A stretch of DNA of 64,000 nt from Bryum argenteum (GCA_037043015.1 CM073331.1:5591305-5655304), one strand, 5' to 3'; shown: positions 11,718 to 23,991, counted from the first letter of the stretch. The notes: a model not told the origin generated them from the sequence alone. A program made the numbers and translations.

Positions 11718-12263
11718 AGCCAAAACCATATCGTAGATGAAACTTCATGAACATGTTTCTTTACATGTATATAAGATAGAGTTTTAGTATGGACAAAACA
11801 CAACTACGCTTGTTGTTCATTTAGTTTCTTGTAATGATTTCAAATTTACGAGTAATTCTAGACATAGATAGCGAGGAAGAAGACACTAAATTAGTAGTAC
11901 TTTCTCAGCCTAGCGGATCGCATCGACGTCCTCGAGATGAAGAACCAACCGAACCTAGAAGGCGGCAACGAATACCGAGCACGAGGTCGTTCGTATTGGT
12001 GTTAGAAGTTCAAGCTGCTAGCGTAGCTTGTTCGGAAAGAGTATTTGCGGGACGTTTTCATAACAAAGCTATGGAAGTTCACGCATGATCACAAGTTGAA
12101 GGCGTTGGGCATTATCATTGGCTAGAAGGACCCATAAATCATCTACCGCGGGCGAGGCAACTCGAATACATTGCAGAGACCATGCGCCAAGTGTTCGATT
12201 TCTTGCGATTATGGAGGTGATCGTGCTCTAAGCTTCTCGGACACCTCGAATCTAAAGGGGGAG
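11718..12263 (+). other. 3' internal end of G1 with polypurine tract
   Basis: The continuation of G1 after the G2 insertion. It shows no complete gene; a short acidic/basic reading frame (11834-12088) has no recognisable domain. It ends in AAAGGGGGAGA (about 12254-12263), a standard polypurine tract, just before the 3' LTR. Confidence 0.7.
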
Positions 12264-12688
12264 ATGATGTCACGGCCACATATTAGTGAGACAACTTAAG
12301 AAGGTTCTAGAAAGTTCTAGAAGCTTGTGGAAACTTCTAGAAGTCTCCGGAAGTTCCTAAAAGTTTCCGGAAGTCTCTAGAAGGTCCTGGATGTCTTTAG
12401 AAGTTCTTAGAGGTTTTTGGAAGTTCCTGGAAGGTTTTGGAAGTCTCTGGAAGGTCTTGGAAGATTCTGGAAGGTTTTAGAAAGGTCTTAGATTTCCTAA
12501 GCTAGTATATATAGGAGTTGAGACTGGGGGCAACCTAGGTCTCGACAACGCATCTCTTGGAGCTCTAGCTCACACCTCTTGGTGTTGTTGTGTAGTCTTT
12601 TTGTTAATCTGAGTCTCATTTGAGTTATATCTACAGTCTTATTCTCATTCGAGCTTCTCTTGTCTCGTGTATTCTCGTGTCCCTGACA
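12264..12688 (+). repeat. 3' LTR of G1
   Basis: Starts TGATGTCACGG after the polypurine tract and ends CCCTGACA. It carries its own copy of the 10-bp GAA/TTC array (12301-12480) and TATATATA at 12506-12513. It differs from the 5' copy by scattered substitutions and one indel of about 26 bp just upstream of the TATA box. Confidence 0.9.
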
Positions 12689-13036
12689 AAGATAGCACCA
12701 GGGGCTGTTTTCCAAGAAAATCTACTATATAGCTCCCAGTGTAATGAACTTTTCACTTATATTTTGATGTTGAACTGGTCACTTTCTTGTGATGTATTCA
12801 AAAAGTGGAATTTTTACAATTTAAATCACAATTTGTATGAGTGATTTTATCCTTTGAAAGGATTGTGGTAGGTAGGTTGGAGTTGTACATAACCTTGTAG
12901 GAGGTTGCAAGCTCATCATTGATTGGTTCACTCATGATGCCCAAGTTCAAAAAGTGCACTATTCATGATGTCCAAGTCCAAAAGATGTTGTGATTCAATT
13001 TTGGGCTGTCCATTTCAGACCCGATGGGCGTTTAAG
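12689..13036 (-). mobile_element. TTAA-type MITE family B copy B3, interrupted by G1
   Basis: Inverted and diverged relative of B1 (13496-13866). It shares GGATTGTGGTAGGTAGGTTG, AAGGTTATGTACAAC-type text and the terminal GGGCGTTTAAGG. The homology begins directly at the right border of the G1 LTR, so G1 probably inserted near one end of this element. The outer tip is degenerate. Confidence 0.65.
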
Positions 13037-13495
13037 GTTTAGGAAGCATCAAGAAATCTAGGGTGGAGTCTCTGCCATGCAATCAATTTGTTACAAAGTC
13101 TATTTTGGCACAAAAAACAAGGATTCAATAGTCCAAGCAACAAAGTTTGCACGCCAAATTGGTATGCCTTGAGGCAAACCGAAACAAGTAGAGGTTAATA
13201 TTCCCTCATATTATTTGATGGTTAGAATCACCTATTGCACCAAAGAGTGCCCATTAGAGGTAGAATGAACTCATGTACCCCATCTTGGAAACTAAAATAT
13301 AGTAACATAATAGGAATTTTATTCACAAAGGGGACACTTTTGCAGAATATCATGAGACAAGGAAACAACTGTAAGGTATTTGCAAAAAGGGGAAGGAAAA
13401 ACGATTCACTATTACTTCAAAAGCACTAAGAGAAAAAGCTACATAGTAGAATCTATATGCTAAGATACCAATCTTCTTCATAGTAGTTAAATTTA

Positions 13496-13866
13496 TTAAC
13501 CCTTAAACGCCCATGGGGTCTAAAAAGGGCAGCCCAAAATTTGATCACAACATCTTTTGGACTTGGACATCATGAATAGTGCACTTTTTGAACTTGGGCA
13601 TCATGAATAGACCAATCAATGATGAGCTTGCAACCTCCTACAAGGTTATGTACAACCCCAACCTACCTACCACAATCCTTTCAAAGGACAAAATCATTCA
13701 TACAAATTGTGATTTGAATTGTGAAATTTCACTTTTTGAATGCATAGAGAAGAAGGTGACCAGTTTGACATCAAAATATAAGTGAAATGTTGAGTACAGA
13801 GAGAGCTACAAGGAAGATTCTGTTGGAATCATGCCCCTCGGGCTTGCTTGGGCGTTTAAGGGTTAA
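13496..13866 (+). mobile_element. TTAA-flanked MITE, family B copy B1
   Basis: Bounded by TTAA on both sides with perfect 14-bp inverted ends: TTAACCCTTAAACGCCCA on the left and TGGGCG-TTTAAGGGTTAA-type text on the right. It is 371 bp and non-coding. A second full copy is at 59142-59481 and an inverted partial copy at 12689-13036. The TTAA target and CCC-starting ends suggest a piggyBac- or Kolobok-derived element. Confidence 0.85.
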
Positions 13867-14520
13867 CAAGTGACGAGTAAAAAAGAATCTTAAAAAATAA
13901 TTAAAAAAAAATAAAAAAATCCTCGCTTTGCAAATATTTAACAGTCGATCCCTTATTTGAGAATATTTTACAAAAGTGCTCCCTGTATGAAAATTCCCTC
14001 GAAATGAGCTGCTAATTTATGGTCGGGCAGGGGTATGGGCGGGCAGGGGTATGGGCGGGCAGGCGGGTCAAACCCCCCACTCTCCCGCTCATACCGACGA
14101 GGGAGGCCCGCCAGGACTTTAGAGGAGAGGGTGAGGCAGAGGAGCTCCCTGAATCAGCATTTGCGCCCTATTCTCGACATTTGAATGTTTCGGGTAAAAC
14201 GTCTGCAAATTCATGCGTGACTCAATTTTTCGTGCGCTTCATCCCGCCAAGTTTAGGTCGATCGTTCGTTAGTTAACACGCATAAAGCCAGCCATTCTAC
14301 CAGAAGCTTAAGTTGTGGCTGCATTGCGTTGCATTGCATTACATTCCATGGTTTTCACAATCGGCAATGTACATTGCGGACAGTGATACGTGATCATATG
14401 AGTGATCAGCAGCAACTTCTAAACCCCCTGTTCCTCAAAGTGCTAAACCCCTTCCTATGAGCTTCGGCCTTGAAGAAGTGGCTCCAAGCTAGCACTGGAG
14501 CTCTTATTTGGCAATCAGTG
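13867..14520 (+). promoter_or_regulatory. Upstream region of the RUNKEL-like gene, with G-rich direct repeats
   Basis: About 650 bp between MITE B1 and the kinase start codon. It contains three direct repeats of GGGTATGGGCGGGCAG-like text (14024-14066) with four or more G-runs of three or more, a potential G-quadruplex on the plus strand. It also holds a GCATTGCGTTGCATTGCATT stutter near 14320. No clear TATA box is seen near the start. Confidence 0.4.
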
Positions 14521-17500
14521 ATGAATCAGTACCATATTTATGAGGCGATCGGGCGAGGAAAACACTCCGTAAGTTCACACTCCCTTCGCTCGTCCTGTTT
14601 CGTAGAAAATGCAAACATCAGCATTGATTGTTTTCCACTCAAAAAAGATATCGAGGCATTAGGAGACATCTTTCGAATCTTTCATACTCTGGAGGCTGAC
14701 CTGCTGCAAGTTCCATATGGAGTTCGTTTTTGGTTCATGTTGGTCTAGATGAGACTGTCACACATTGCCCTTGCATTCTTTAAATTGTGTAGTTTTATGT
14801 TTCAAAAGGAAGCTGCTAGAACTTCCTATTGACCTGATCATCTAAAGGCGGAAGTATAACATTGACAGTCTTGAAGAGCTTTTTATCCCAGGATCCATTG
14901 TAGATGATTAACAGTGGCATACAACAAAATGAATCTCTGTAAGAGCTGCCTTCATTTAGCTATGTGATTATTCAAAACGAGCGGACTAGCTAAGGGTGAG
15001 GAGACCCCTGACCTTGCCTTCGTTCATGCAGACCGTATACAAAGGACGGAAGAAGAAGACAATCGAGTATTTTGCAATAAAGAGCGTTGAGAAGAGTCAG
15101 AAAACGAAGGTTCTGCAGGAGGTGAGCTTGACTCCAGCTCAGTCCTGGACCTTTCCTTCGAGACAATTGTATATTCAGTTTTCTCACTTGTTTATTGGTT
15201 GATTAGGTTCGAACGCTCCATTCGCTTGACCACAACAACGTCCTTAAGTTCTACGCTTGGTACATTCTGGCCATCAGTTTATTAATTTTTTGCTAATCTT
15301 TGCCGATGTGGTTGAGTGTTTGGGTTTTATGTCTCCTTCATTTAATTTCTTGATTGTTGGTTTATGTTTAACATAGTCTTGTGAGGTATATTTCAGGTAT
15401 GAAACTTCAGCTCATTTATGGCTTGTTCTGGAATATTGTGTCGGAGGCGATCTCTTAACGCTGCTTAGGCAGGTGAGCTACTCTACTGGAAACCTAGAGC
15501 TTCAGTATTTTAAAAGGAAGGCTCGGCATCCATCGGCTGTTAGTGAATGTTCGAAAATCTCGCAGATTTGGCTTCTATTGGTTTCTTTTGGTCAGGAACC
15601 TTGGAAGGTCTATTGCCCCACTTTCATGCAGTTTAGAACCGTATCGTTTGGTTTGGCATAAGATTGAGTTGCGGCTCCACTAGATCATGTAGCAAGATAC
15701 CTTTCAAAATTTATGTCATTTTGCAGGATACTCGGATGCCTGAAGAATCCATACATGATTTTGCTCGGGATTTAGTCCAAGCTCTACAGTAATGCCCCGA
15801 TCCACTTATATTTTGTTTCATTATTCAAGAGATTCGGTTTCTCCTGGATATAGCTCAGCACCATGATCGCTAATCAGTTTTTGGTGGCGATCAAGGTATA
15901 TAAGAACATTTAGGATTTGACCGTTTCTTAGAAAGACAGCAATCATATTCTTCTGATAGTGGAGTCTTTGAATATATCGCAGGTTCTTGCACTCGAAAGG
16001 AGTAGTTTACTGTGATTTAAAACCATCAAATGTGCTCCTCGATGAGAATGGTCGTCTTAAGGTTTTTATACTCTACATCTGTTTGTTCATAGAGAATCAG
16101 CTGGGTTTTGAATATTGAGGAGTATACTCTTTGTGCTCTGAAGTTGAGTTAGGAGCAAAGCCTTTTATTTGCGAGGACCTGATGTATTACTGTGACTAAA
16201 TCCTCTTGTTAACCAAGATTGTAGATTGAGGTACTGTAGTGAGAAGATACTAATGCTTCTGATCTTGTGGCAATGCCCTTTTCCATTCGATATGTGTTGC
16301 TGAACCGGAACTTCTAAATGGTGTGTAATCATCCAATAACCGTTCTGTGCAGCTGTGCGATTTCGGACTGGCAAGGCGACTTAGTGATATTGCCAAGAGT
16401 TCTGTTCAAGAGGTACTTCATGCGACCTAATTCGACCTCTGCTTTAGCTCCATAAATTCATTTGCTTGGATACAATCGATACACATTAACAATGCAATCA
16501 AGATTTACAAGAATATATCACAAATTCACATGGTCTTGTTGTTAGCTTACGGATTCTGATCAATTAAACTTTGAGCAGTATTTTCCTCGAGTCTATCCCG
16601 TCTTCTCTGTGTTCAGGCCTTGGCGAGCTTACATTTTGGTACATAATTGGTGGAAATTGTGTAGCTACCACAAGCGAAGCGTGGGACACCATGCTACATG
16701 GCGCCAGAGCTTTTTCAGGAAGGGAGTGTGCATTCATACGGGTCCGATCTGTGGGCACTTGGATGCGTAATGTACGAGTGTTTCGCAGGCCGACCCCCAT
16801 TTGTTTCCAGCAGTTTAACTCAATTGGTGAACTCCATAATAACAGATCCTATGCCACCGCTACGCGGAAATCCTAGCCATGACTTCGAGGATTTAGTTTC
16901 TCGCCTGTTGGTCAAGAATCCTGTGGAGAGAATACAGTGGGATGAGCTCAGGAACCATCCCTTCTGGAGAACCAAGTGCAAGACACTTCCTTTGCCACCA
17001 CAGCCTGCTTTTGCAAATTTCTTACGCCTTACTCACAGAACTCCATCTCCTGAGGAGAAACCGCAGTTAACAGGTCGAACTGTTCTCGTTGAGAAGAGAG
17101 CTCCTGATGGGAGGGCTACTCCGGTTGAGAAAAGCAAGAAGCCCGAAAGTAAACAAGACGTGAGAGGAAATGTATTTGAGAATAAGGATCATGGTCAAGA
17201 AGAAAATGGCAGGAAGCAGTCTAGAGGAGCAGCACCACCGAAGGACTCGGACGCGAAATCCAGTGGAGGGGCAGCAGTGAACATTTTAAGATTGTCAAAA
17301 ATAGTGAAAACCAATTTGCTGAAGGAGACGGAGAAGGATACCTACCGGCAACTCTCCAGTACAAATGGAGCCTCTGATGATACTGATGTAACTTTGGAGA
17401 ATCATGACTTGGAGCTCAACTTTAATGAAGAACCTGAAAGTGATACAACGGAAGAGGACGACGACTCTGGTAGCATTGGTGAGGACTCCTCCAAACCAAC

Positions 17501-20500
17501 ACCCTCCCAGACACCAGTTTCAAAAGTCCAGAGTAATGACTCCTCAAGCAGTCCTGGAACTACAGAGGAGCAGTCCTTGCCAGTCACTCCACAGCAGCAT
17601 GAAAGCAAAAGTACTAGATCTGAGGATCAAATGATTGATCTTGAAGGGAGGCAGTTAGATGCAATGCGCCACGTTGTTGCAGCTACTCCTCCTGGCGTGG
17701 GGATCTCGAAAAAAGGCTCTCAGCGTGCCGAGGAGTCTTCGAAGAAGGAGGCTGTCGTTGAACCCACAAACACTACATCCAGACCTTCAGTAGTACTTTC
17801 GCAATCTCTTTGGCACCCATCTGACCTTTCTGTGAGGCCAATCATGCTGAATCGGCGCATTGAGAAGGTGCTGTTGATCATCCTTACTCATGTAATATAG
17901 AATGGACTATCAGCGACCATTACGGACTCACTTGAGTGAAATCTGAACTTCTACTTTGTCCTTGTTGTCTGTGGCCATGTACAGGTTCCGGAATCGACTT
18001 TTGACTCCAGAATCCTACCTGCCGAGAAGCTGACGGCTTCTGAGTTTGTGAAGCTGGAAGCGGAGCAGCAGGAAATTTTCTTGAATAAGATAATAGGGAA
18101 CATTCATGGGAGCACCATTGCGGTGAATGAGAAGATCAACACGTTAAAGTATCTCGAGACTCTTTGTACCAACATTGATGCAGCTAATATATTAATCAAT
18201 GGACCTTTGATGCCGTTATTGGTGAAACTGCTGCGCACTGGGAAAATCCCAGCCTTGCGTGTGCAACTGACATCCGTAATGGGACTGCTTATCCGGCATG
18301 CTACGCTTATTGAAGAGGAGCTTGCAGGTTCAGGGATTGTGGCTGTTTTGACCGAGGCTTTACGGGATAAGCAGGATAAGGTGCTTGCTCTTATTTACAG
18401 TAGACTCGTTTAGCACTCATTCAATTGAAGACGCATCTTCTCACCCTTTGTGTTTTCGGAGTGGTACCTTTTTCTTCTCAACGATGAATATTAATCTTCA
18501 TGTTTTTGACCCATTGTCAGCAGGTAAGGCGCTGTGCGATGGCAACACTTGGAGAGCTTCTGTTCTACATTGCAACACAGAACGAAGGATTTCCCAGATC
18601 GGGGAGTGGTCATGACAACTCTACTAAGGACGTCAAATCTTCTGTGTGGCAGGTTGTCTACTCTTGATGTTTCAGTTTATTGAACAGTTTATTCTTGGTG
18701 CTGATCAATAATCTCGTGCTACTTGTGCTTTAACCCTTTAAGGAAGAGAGGCCCAAAAGTGGTCGATTCTGTATCAAATTGCAATTCTGGTGAACTCGCA
18801 CATCATCTTTTCTTGATCTGAAGCGTAATTTGAGCTAACTGGAAAGTTACACTTTCATCAAATGTGCTTCGGATATACATAAAAGTCTCAATATGGAGTA
18901 TCAGTAAGTATTTTTGAAACCACTTCCAAGGAAATGTACTGGATACACATGAAAGGCCTGGCCTGGTTGTCGGCTTTGTCTTTACAGTGTTGATTATTCT
19001 AGGAAACTGTTTTGAAAATTATTCTCGTTATCACTGTAGGCTCCGGGACGATGTTTGAGACTGTCAACTGTTCTAAGATCCGTGATATGAATGCAGATTC
19101 CCGGGACAACTATAGCACTGGTGGCGTCAATATTAAGAAAGGGGGAAGATGATGTAACGCAACATTATGCTCTGAAAACGATTGAAAACATCGCAAGTCA
19201 AGGTGGAGAATGGGCTCAACGTTTCACAAACAACGAAGTTATTAACAATCTGTGTTACACATTCCGAGCATCAGTCAAAGGAGAGAATCTGAGGGCAACA
19301 GCAGGCTCTTGTCTAGTTCGATTGGTGCGTTTTCAGCCCACAACCATCCCCTATGTCCTGGAAAAGCTTACCTTCAAGGAGCTTGTGGGAGGTCTTGCCA
19401 GAGGGAGTGCGCGAGAGCAGCAAGTGAACATCAACCTTCTCAACATGGCTCTTGTGGGCAGTAGTGTCATCCATAATATGAGCAAGTTCCTGCTCGCACT
19501 CTTGGATGAGAGGAGCTTGGTACCCAGTATTGTTGCCATGCTCGAGCAGGTATGGCTCCAATCACACTATCTTGCAATCTAAAATATGGTACCTAAAAGC
19601 GATGCATGGTCTTTCAGAATTTTCACTCCTTTCTCTATTTTTTACGGCTAGTTGTTGACGGTACTTGCCTTTTCAGTATTTGTCAGTTCTTGAAATACAC
19701 TGTTGTGCAACTGTCTTGCTTAGTGCGGATGAATTGTAATCCACATCTATATAGCTATATTTTGAGTTCAGAACAATTTTCAATTCGTAATGAAGAAATT
19801 ATCGTAGCTTCAAGTTTTGTACGTTTTGTTAGATATAGTCAAAGGACCCCTGGAAGAAATTTAGAAGCTGCTTCTGATGCACGAAGCGAAGCTCTTCTTT
19901 CAGAGCTTAAATGCCGAAAATGCTCAAATTCCTCAAATTTTATAATTATAATTTTCTGGGTCACTTATGTACAATCTCTTGTCCAAGAGGTTAACTCACT
20001 ATATACACCTTGTATGGTACTCCAGGGGCCAGAGATACTGCGAGGGAAAGCTTTCGTATGTGCTGCCCTTTTGTGTAAAATAAACCGTCGATGGCTGCCT
20101 TCTCTCTGCAATGCGAAGCTGTTGCCTGCCGTAGAGAGGTTAGCGAAGGAAAAGGATCCATACGTACAGCAATGCATACAGGCATTGGTGCAGACTGTTG
20201 TTAGTGTTGTGCCCACAATATTGGAAAGTATAACCGCAGATATTTCCCAGTTGGCTAGTGGTCGACGAACTCCAGGACCTGGCTCATCACCAGCTCGTGG
20301 CACACCAAGAAGCTCCCTTCCATTGTTTCCGGTGGTATTGAACTTGATGAACAGTCCCACATTCAGAAGTCAGATGGTAGACGGGCCTTTGTTAGAGAGA
20401 CTGGCGTCATCTCTCAAGCTGCTCGAGACCTCTTCTTTTCCGGTCAGTATCTGGACAACCCCTTTGCGTGTTAGCAGACTCAAACTTACTCAGAATAGAA

Positions 20501-22243
20501 CCTTGTTTGGAAAATTTCCTCAAGAGTCATCCCATTGAAACACGAAAGAACTGATATGTGGACTATTCTGCTGCAGGGACAGGAGGAATTTCAATCTACG
20601 CTTCTGCAGATAGTGGAAGTCATGTCGCAGGAACCAGCCACCTTGTTGGCTCACCCTGATAGTTTTATTGCTGAAGTATTACCGAGCCTTACTGTCTTGT
20701 ATGACAAGAATACCGATGGTGACATGCGGTTTCTCTGTTTCAAAGTCTTCTTCGATATCTTGGTCGTATTTCTGGATAATATGTCATCAATTAACACTAC
20801 TGAGGACCAGCAACAACCGTCAACAACTATTTTGAGTGCGCCTAAAAGGTAAGTCTTTTCTGTCGTTATAAGATAATCTGATGGCGCTGTGACTTCATTT
20901 CCAGATGATCACATAGTGGACTTCAGCTAGCGGTTCCCTTACAAAAGATATGTTTAGTACCTATCCACATTTTTCTTTGGCTTAAATCACGCGGATAAGG
21001 AGGATTCATAAAGAATTCAAATAATATGTTTTAGTACTTTCAACTTTCATCAAGGAGGATTCAAAAAATATGTTTTAGTACCTTCGACTTTCAACTTCGG
21101 GATTTGACGCAAGTTATATTGTCTCGCTTCTTATCTAACCGTGCATTTTTTAGTATATTTTTGAGTATGCACTAGCTTGAGGCAGCATCTCGTGCTTTAC
21201 TTCTGATCAGTGCAGTAGATTCTGAGTGTGCTGTTGCTGTTCAAATGTTTCAGCATACTGAATTGCCTTGCCTTGGTGTTCCTGCAGAGAGAATCTGGAG
21301 GCAATTGTGAAGCAGAACTTTTTACCGATGTACCCTATGCTTATCGAGGACGAAGATCCTATACCTATGTATGCCCAGAAGCTTCTGGTTATGCTGCTGG
21401 ATCACAGATGCATCCAGATTGAAAACATACTACAGCTCAAACTTATATCTCAGTTCTTTGAGTTTTTGCAAGCTGACCTGAACAGCATCAACCTCCACAA
21501 CGTGCGGTTATGTCTGTATTTGTCATCTTCACCTATAGTGGATTCCAAGGTTCTTTCAGATCTTCGCGTTGTGAGGCATGTTGGGGCTCTCTTGGATTTT
21601 GTGCATGCTAAAGGCATGCAAGATTTCCTTGACCCGGTTCTGTCAGTTTGCCGGTGTCTTCTCGTTCGCAGTGTTGGAGATGCTACTGAAACCGCTGGAA
21701 GGGACTTTACTTGGCCAGGTATGTTAAGACTCCGACCATACTGAATTGGATCTTACTGTGATGTCCATTTTCAGTTTGATTCCAACAATTGACCGTTGCA
21801 TTGTTTCATGTGCAGCTATTAAGGATATTGGAGACATGGGGCAGCATTCAGCTATCTTTCTGGAGCTCTGTGGAAGCCGAGAGCCGAAGGTTGCAGACAA
21901 AGCAGCTGAGTGTTTGGTATTCATGCTGAAGGCTGCTCCCCAATCAGCAGCTGGGCCCATTCTTTCTAACTTGAGCTGCTTTGTGACTTCGCTGGAAGTC
22001 TGTATGCAGTCACATAGTCAGCCCTTATCTGCCAAACTTCAGAGCCAGCTCCTGTTTGCAATCTCAGCGTCTTGCAGAGAAGTGCGTGAAAAGAAACAGC
22101 CCTTACCTCGAAGTTCGTCACCTTCAAGTCCCGACTTTGTATCGCTTGAGAATGTGGTCAAGCGTTTGCGAAACTCCAGCTTGCCACTGGTAGCAGAGGC
22201 TGCTTCTAATGCTGCTTTGGAGTTACAGCGCTTACCTCGCTAG
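14521..22243 (+). CDS. RUK: RUNKEL-like microtubule-associated kinase-like protein with HEAT/ARM repeats
   Basis: Fifteen exons: 14521-14568, 15032-15121, 15207-15259, 15397-15472, 15727-15788, 15983-16061, 16353-16412, 16665-17867, 17985-18380, 18524-18652, 19097-19549, 20026-20442, 20577-20848, 21288-21718, 21816-22243. All introns are GT-AG and phases agree, giving 1398 aa (Arabidopsis RUK is about 1370). The N-terminus starts [20 protein letters not shown] as in RUK. The kinase-like domain spans about 4-262, with VAIK-type Lys33, DFG Asp139 and APE 169-171. The catalytic loop reads YCDLKPSN (119-126) instead of HRD, shared with RUK. A Ser/Glu-rich linker (about 270-530) precedes a long helical HEAT/ARM region. 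In Arabidopsis RUK binds microtubules and is needed for phragmoplast and cell-plate expansion. The acceptor of exon 8 (GTGTAG, 16664) was chosen because it keeps phase. Confidence 0.92.
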
Positions 22244-23237
22244 TGCTGAGCACTGTGAGTTTTGACGAAATCTTTTTCGATGTTTGTAGGTCAAGCTTCC
22301 TAATCCTGATTCTGTTCATAGATTAGAGTTAACAACTGTAGTGTATGTATATGTTAGTGTCAACTGAGGAGAGTAAGGTTGAGGCACCTGAAGTGGTGAC
22401 TTTTGCGGATGTGCCTATCTCCTATTACTGAAATTGTCAAATTTCGGCATGGAGGTGTAAGAGGATCCCAATGTTGCTAAGAATGTGTGCAGAAGCTATT
22501 AAGACTGAAAGCTTGATTTGAGAATATCTTTGAATTTTCATGTATGGCAGTTGTTCCTACTCCAAAAAAGAAATAGGAACAAGTGAGTTAATGATTGAAT
22601 TAGGTCTGGTACCAAATTTGGCTCTAAAGTACAGGGAATGTTTTATTTGTTCTAGGAATCTTCCATGTACATTTGTTTTTCCTCATACTTCTAATGTTCT
22701 TGAAATGCTTTGACTGTGGGTTTTTGCATCTACAGAAGTACAAGATGATTTAAGTTTTAAAGTATGGGAAGATTCTTGTACTCTGGTGACCATTGTTTGG
22801 TAGAGGTACTATTTAGTGTAAGAATCACACCCTTGATATTCTATAATTATTGGGTAAAATAGTAGAAGTATATAGTTTGTGCATCATAATGAATGGTAAT
22901 TTGGTGAATCAACAAGCCACCCCAAGTTGGTGTATTACCAATTCACCTACATGAGTATCTTACACATGAATTATCTCGCACATGTATTTTTGACCAAGTT
23001 ACTACAAGGAGAATAGCATTGCCTTCGTTGCGCATATGTTAGTAATCCACCAATTTTAGTGCAATAAATGGTTTTGGCATGGTTTTGCACCTAGCTTAGA
23101 TTACAACTTTTGATGAAGGTCCTCTATTTGATTTTCATGGATTTTAATCCACCCAAGATAAACCCTCTTAAATCTAACATTAATCAGTAAAGTCACTCTT
23201 AGTTGTTGTCATTGAGTTATTGAGGACCTATTTTACG
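22244..23237. other. Intergenic; includes a dispersed repeat (family P) copy
   Basis: RUNKEL-like 3' flank. No gene is seen. Around 22600-22810 text such as GGAAGATTCTTGTACTCTGG and TGACC resembles 36700-36812 and, inverted, 47728-47935, so it is an old dispersed repeat. The remainder is AT-rich with no recognised signal. Confidence 0.4.
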
Positions 23238-23462
23238 ACTACACTAAATTTGATAATTAGTGTTAGATACACTAATTTACATAAACATGTTATAAGTTTT
23301 TACTGTTGTTCAATAATTTTACCCACTATATTGGCCAAGATTGGGGTCCTTATATAGTATCAGAATCAATGCTCTTGGTAAGTGTTTTTATACAAAAGTA
23401 AAAACTTATAGCATTTTCAAATCTTATAATAATCTAACACTAATTATCAAATTTAGTGTAGT
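23238..23462. mobile_element. MITE with ~31-bp inverted ends (ACTACACTAAATTTGATAAT)
   Basis: The left end ACTACACTAAATTTGATAAT, continuing to GTGTTAGAT, is repeated as its reverse complement at the right end (about 23432-23462). A second inner inverted pair (ATAAGTTTTTACT and AGTAAAAACTTAT) extends the palindrome. It is 225 bp and non-coding. The near-CACTA terminus could mean a CACTA-derived MITE, but no clear target duplication is visible. Confidence 0.7.
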
Positions 23463-23620
23463 GAGACAAGGTTTCAACATGTTTTTAATAATAATTGTTT
23501 GACCACTTTGTAAGGAAAATTGCTAATAAAAGATTTCCAGGGTTATATACTTACATTATTTTTGAACCAATCCATGTATCAATCAATTGAGAAGAAAACT
23601 ATTTATGGTTTTTGGAAAAA

Positions 23621-23982
23621 GGCACCACAAGCCTTGGCTTGGTGGTTGGGGCTCATGGCCCCCATTGAGGAGGTCGTGGGTTCCATTCCCCATGCCGGCG
23701 TGGTGCTCACCACTATAGTCCACCCAACTATTGTGGGGGGTCCTTGGACCTTGTTGTATGGGTACCTCAAAGTCCTTTGGAGGGATACTATGTCAAGTAT
23801 CCTCAAGGCACTAGTAACTAGGCTAGAAACTAGCGTAGTTATAGTGTCCACCCTCGAGAGGGGGAAGTAGTATTGTTCCAATTTCCCCTTGTCCGGTGGC
23901 CATCGGGATATTAGCATTACGAACGGACACTTCATTCACGCCGGCCCCTTAGAAAGGGACCGGAGTTTCTATCTATCTATCT
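23621..23982 (+). mobile_element. tRNA-derived SINE, copy 1
   Basis: About 362 bp with a pol III A box (TGGCTTGGTGG, 23635-23645) and B box (GGTTCCATTCC, 23679-23689) near the 5' end. It ends in a TCTATCTATCTATC tail. Flanking GGTTTTTGGA (23607-23616) and GGTTTTGGA (23983-23991) look like an imperfect target duplication. The second copy, inverted, is at 34971-35336. SINEs are mobilised by LINE enzymes; no partner LINE is in the window. Confidence 0.88.
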
Positions 23983-23991
23983 GGTTTTGGA

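Larger units (their letters stand above)
1..12688 (+). mobile_element. Old Ty3/gypsy chromovirus fossil (G1), 5' end outside window
   Basis: A Ty3/gypsy element defined by two related LTRs (1-411 and 12264-12688) around gag, protease, RT, integrase C-terminal and chromodomain remnants. The RT block contains [20 protein letters not shown]-type text, which is characteristic of the Tcn1/sushi chromovirus group rather than the usual plant Tekay/Reina/CRM groups (family knowledge). The copy is clearly broken, with a large internal part missing and many disruptions, and its LTRs are visibly diverged, so it is old. It hosts two later insertions, MITE A1 (3131-3379) and chromovirus G2 (3652-11712). 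Its right end lies inside MITE B3. The left target duplication cannot be seen because the window starts inside the 5' LTR. Confidence 0.9.

Noticed and set aside
18725-18760. TTAACCCTTTAAGG in a RUNKEL intron as another TTAA element
   Set aside because: No inverted partner end was found nearby, so only a chance match to the end motif can be claimed.
19606-20538. 310-codon open frame in the RUNKEL-like gene
   Set aside because: Only 20026-20442 is an exon; the first part is an AT-rich intron that happens to be open, ending at a clear CAG acceptor, and the tail after 20442 is intron too.
23635-23710. Possible functional tRNA gene
   Set aside because: A and B boxes are present, but no cloverleaf can be drawn and the segment is part of a repeated SINE with target duplications.
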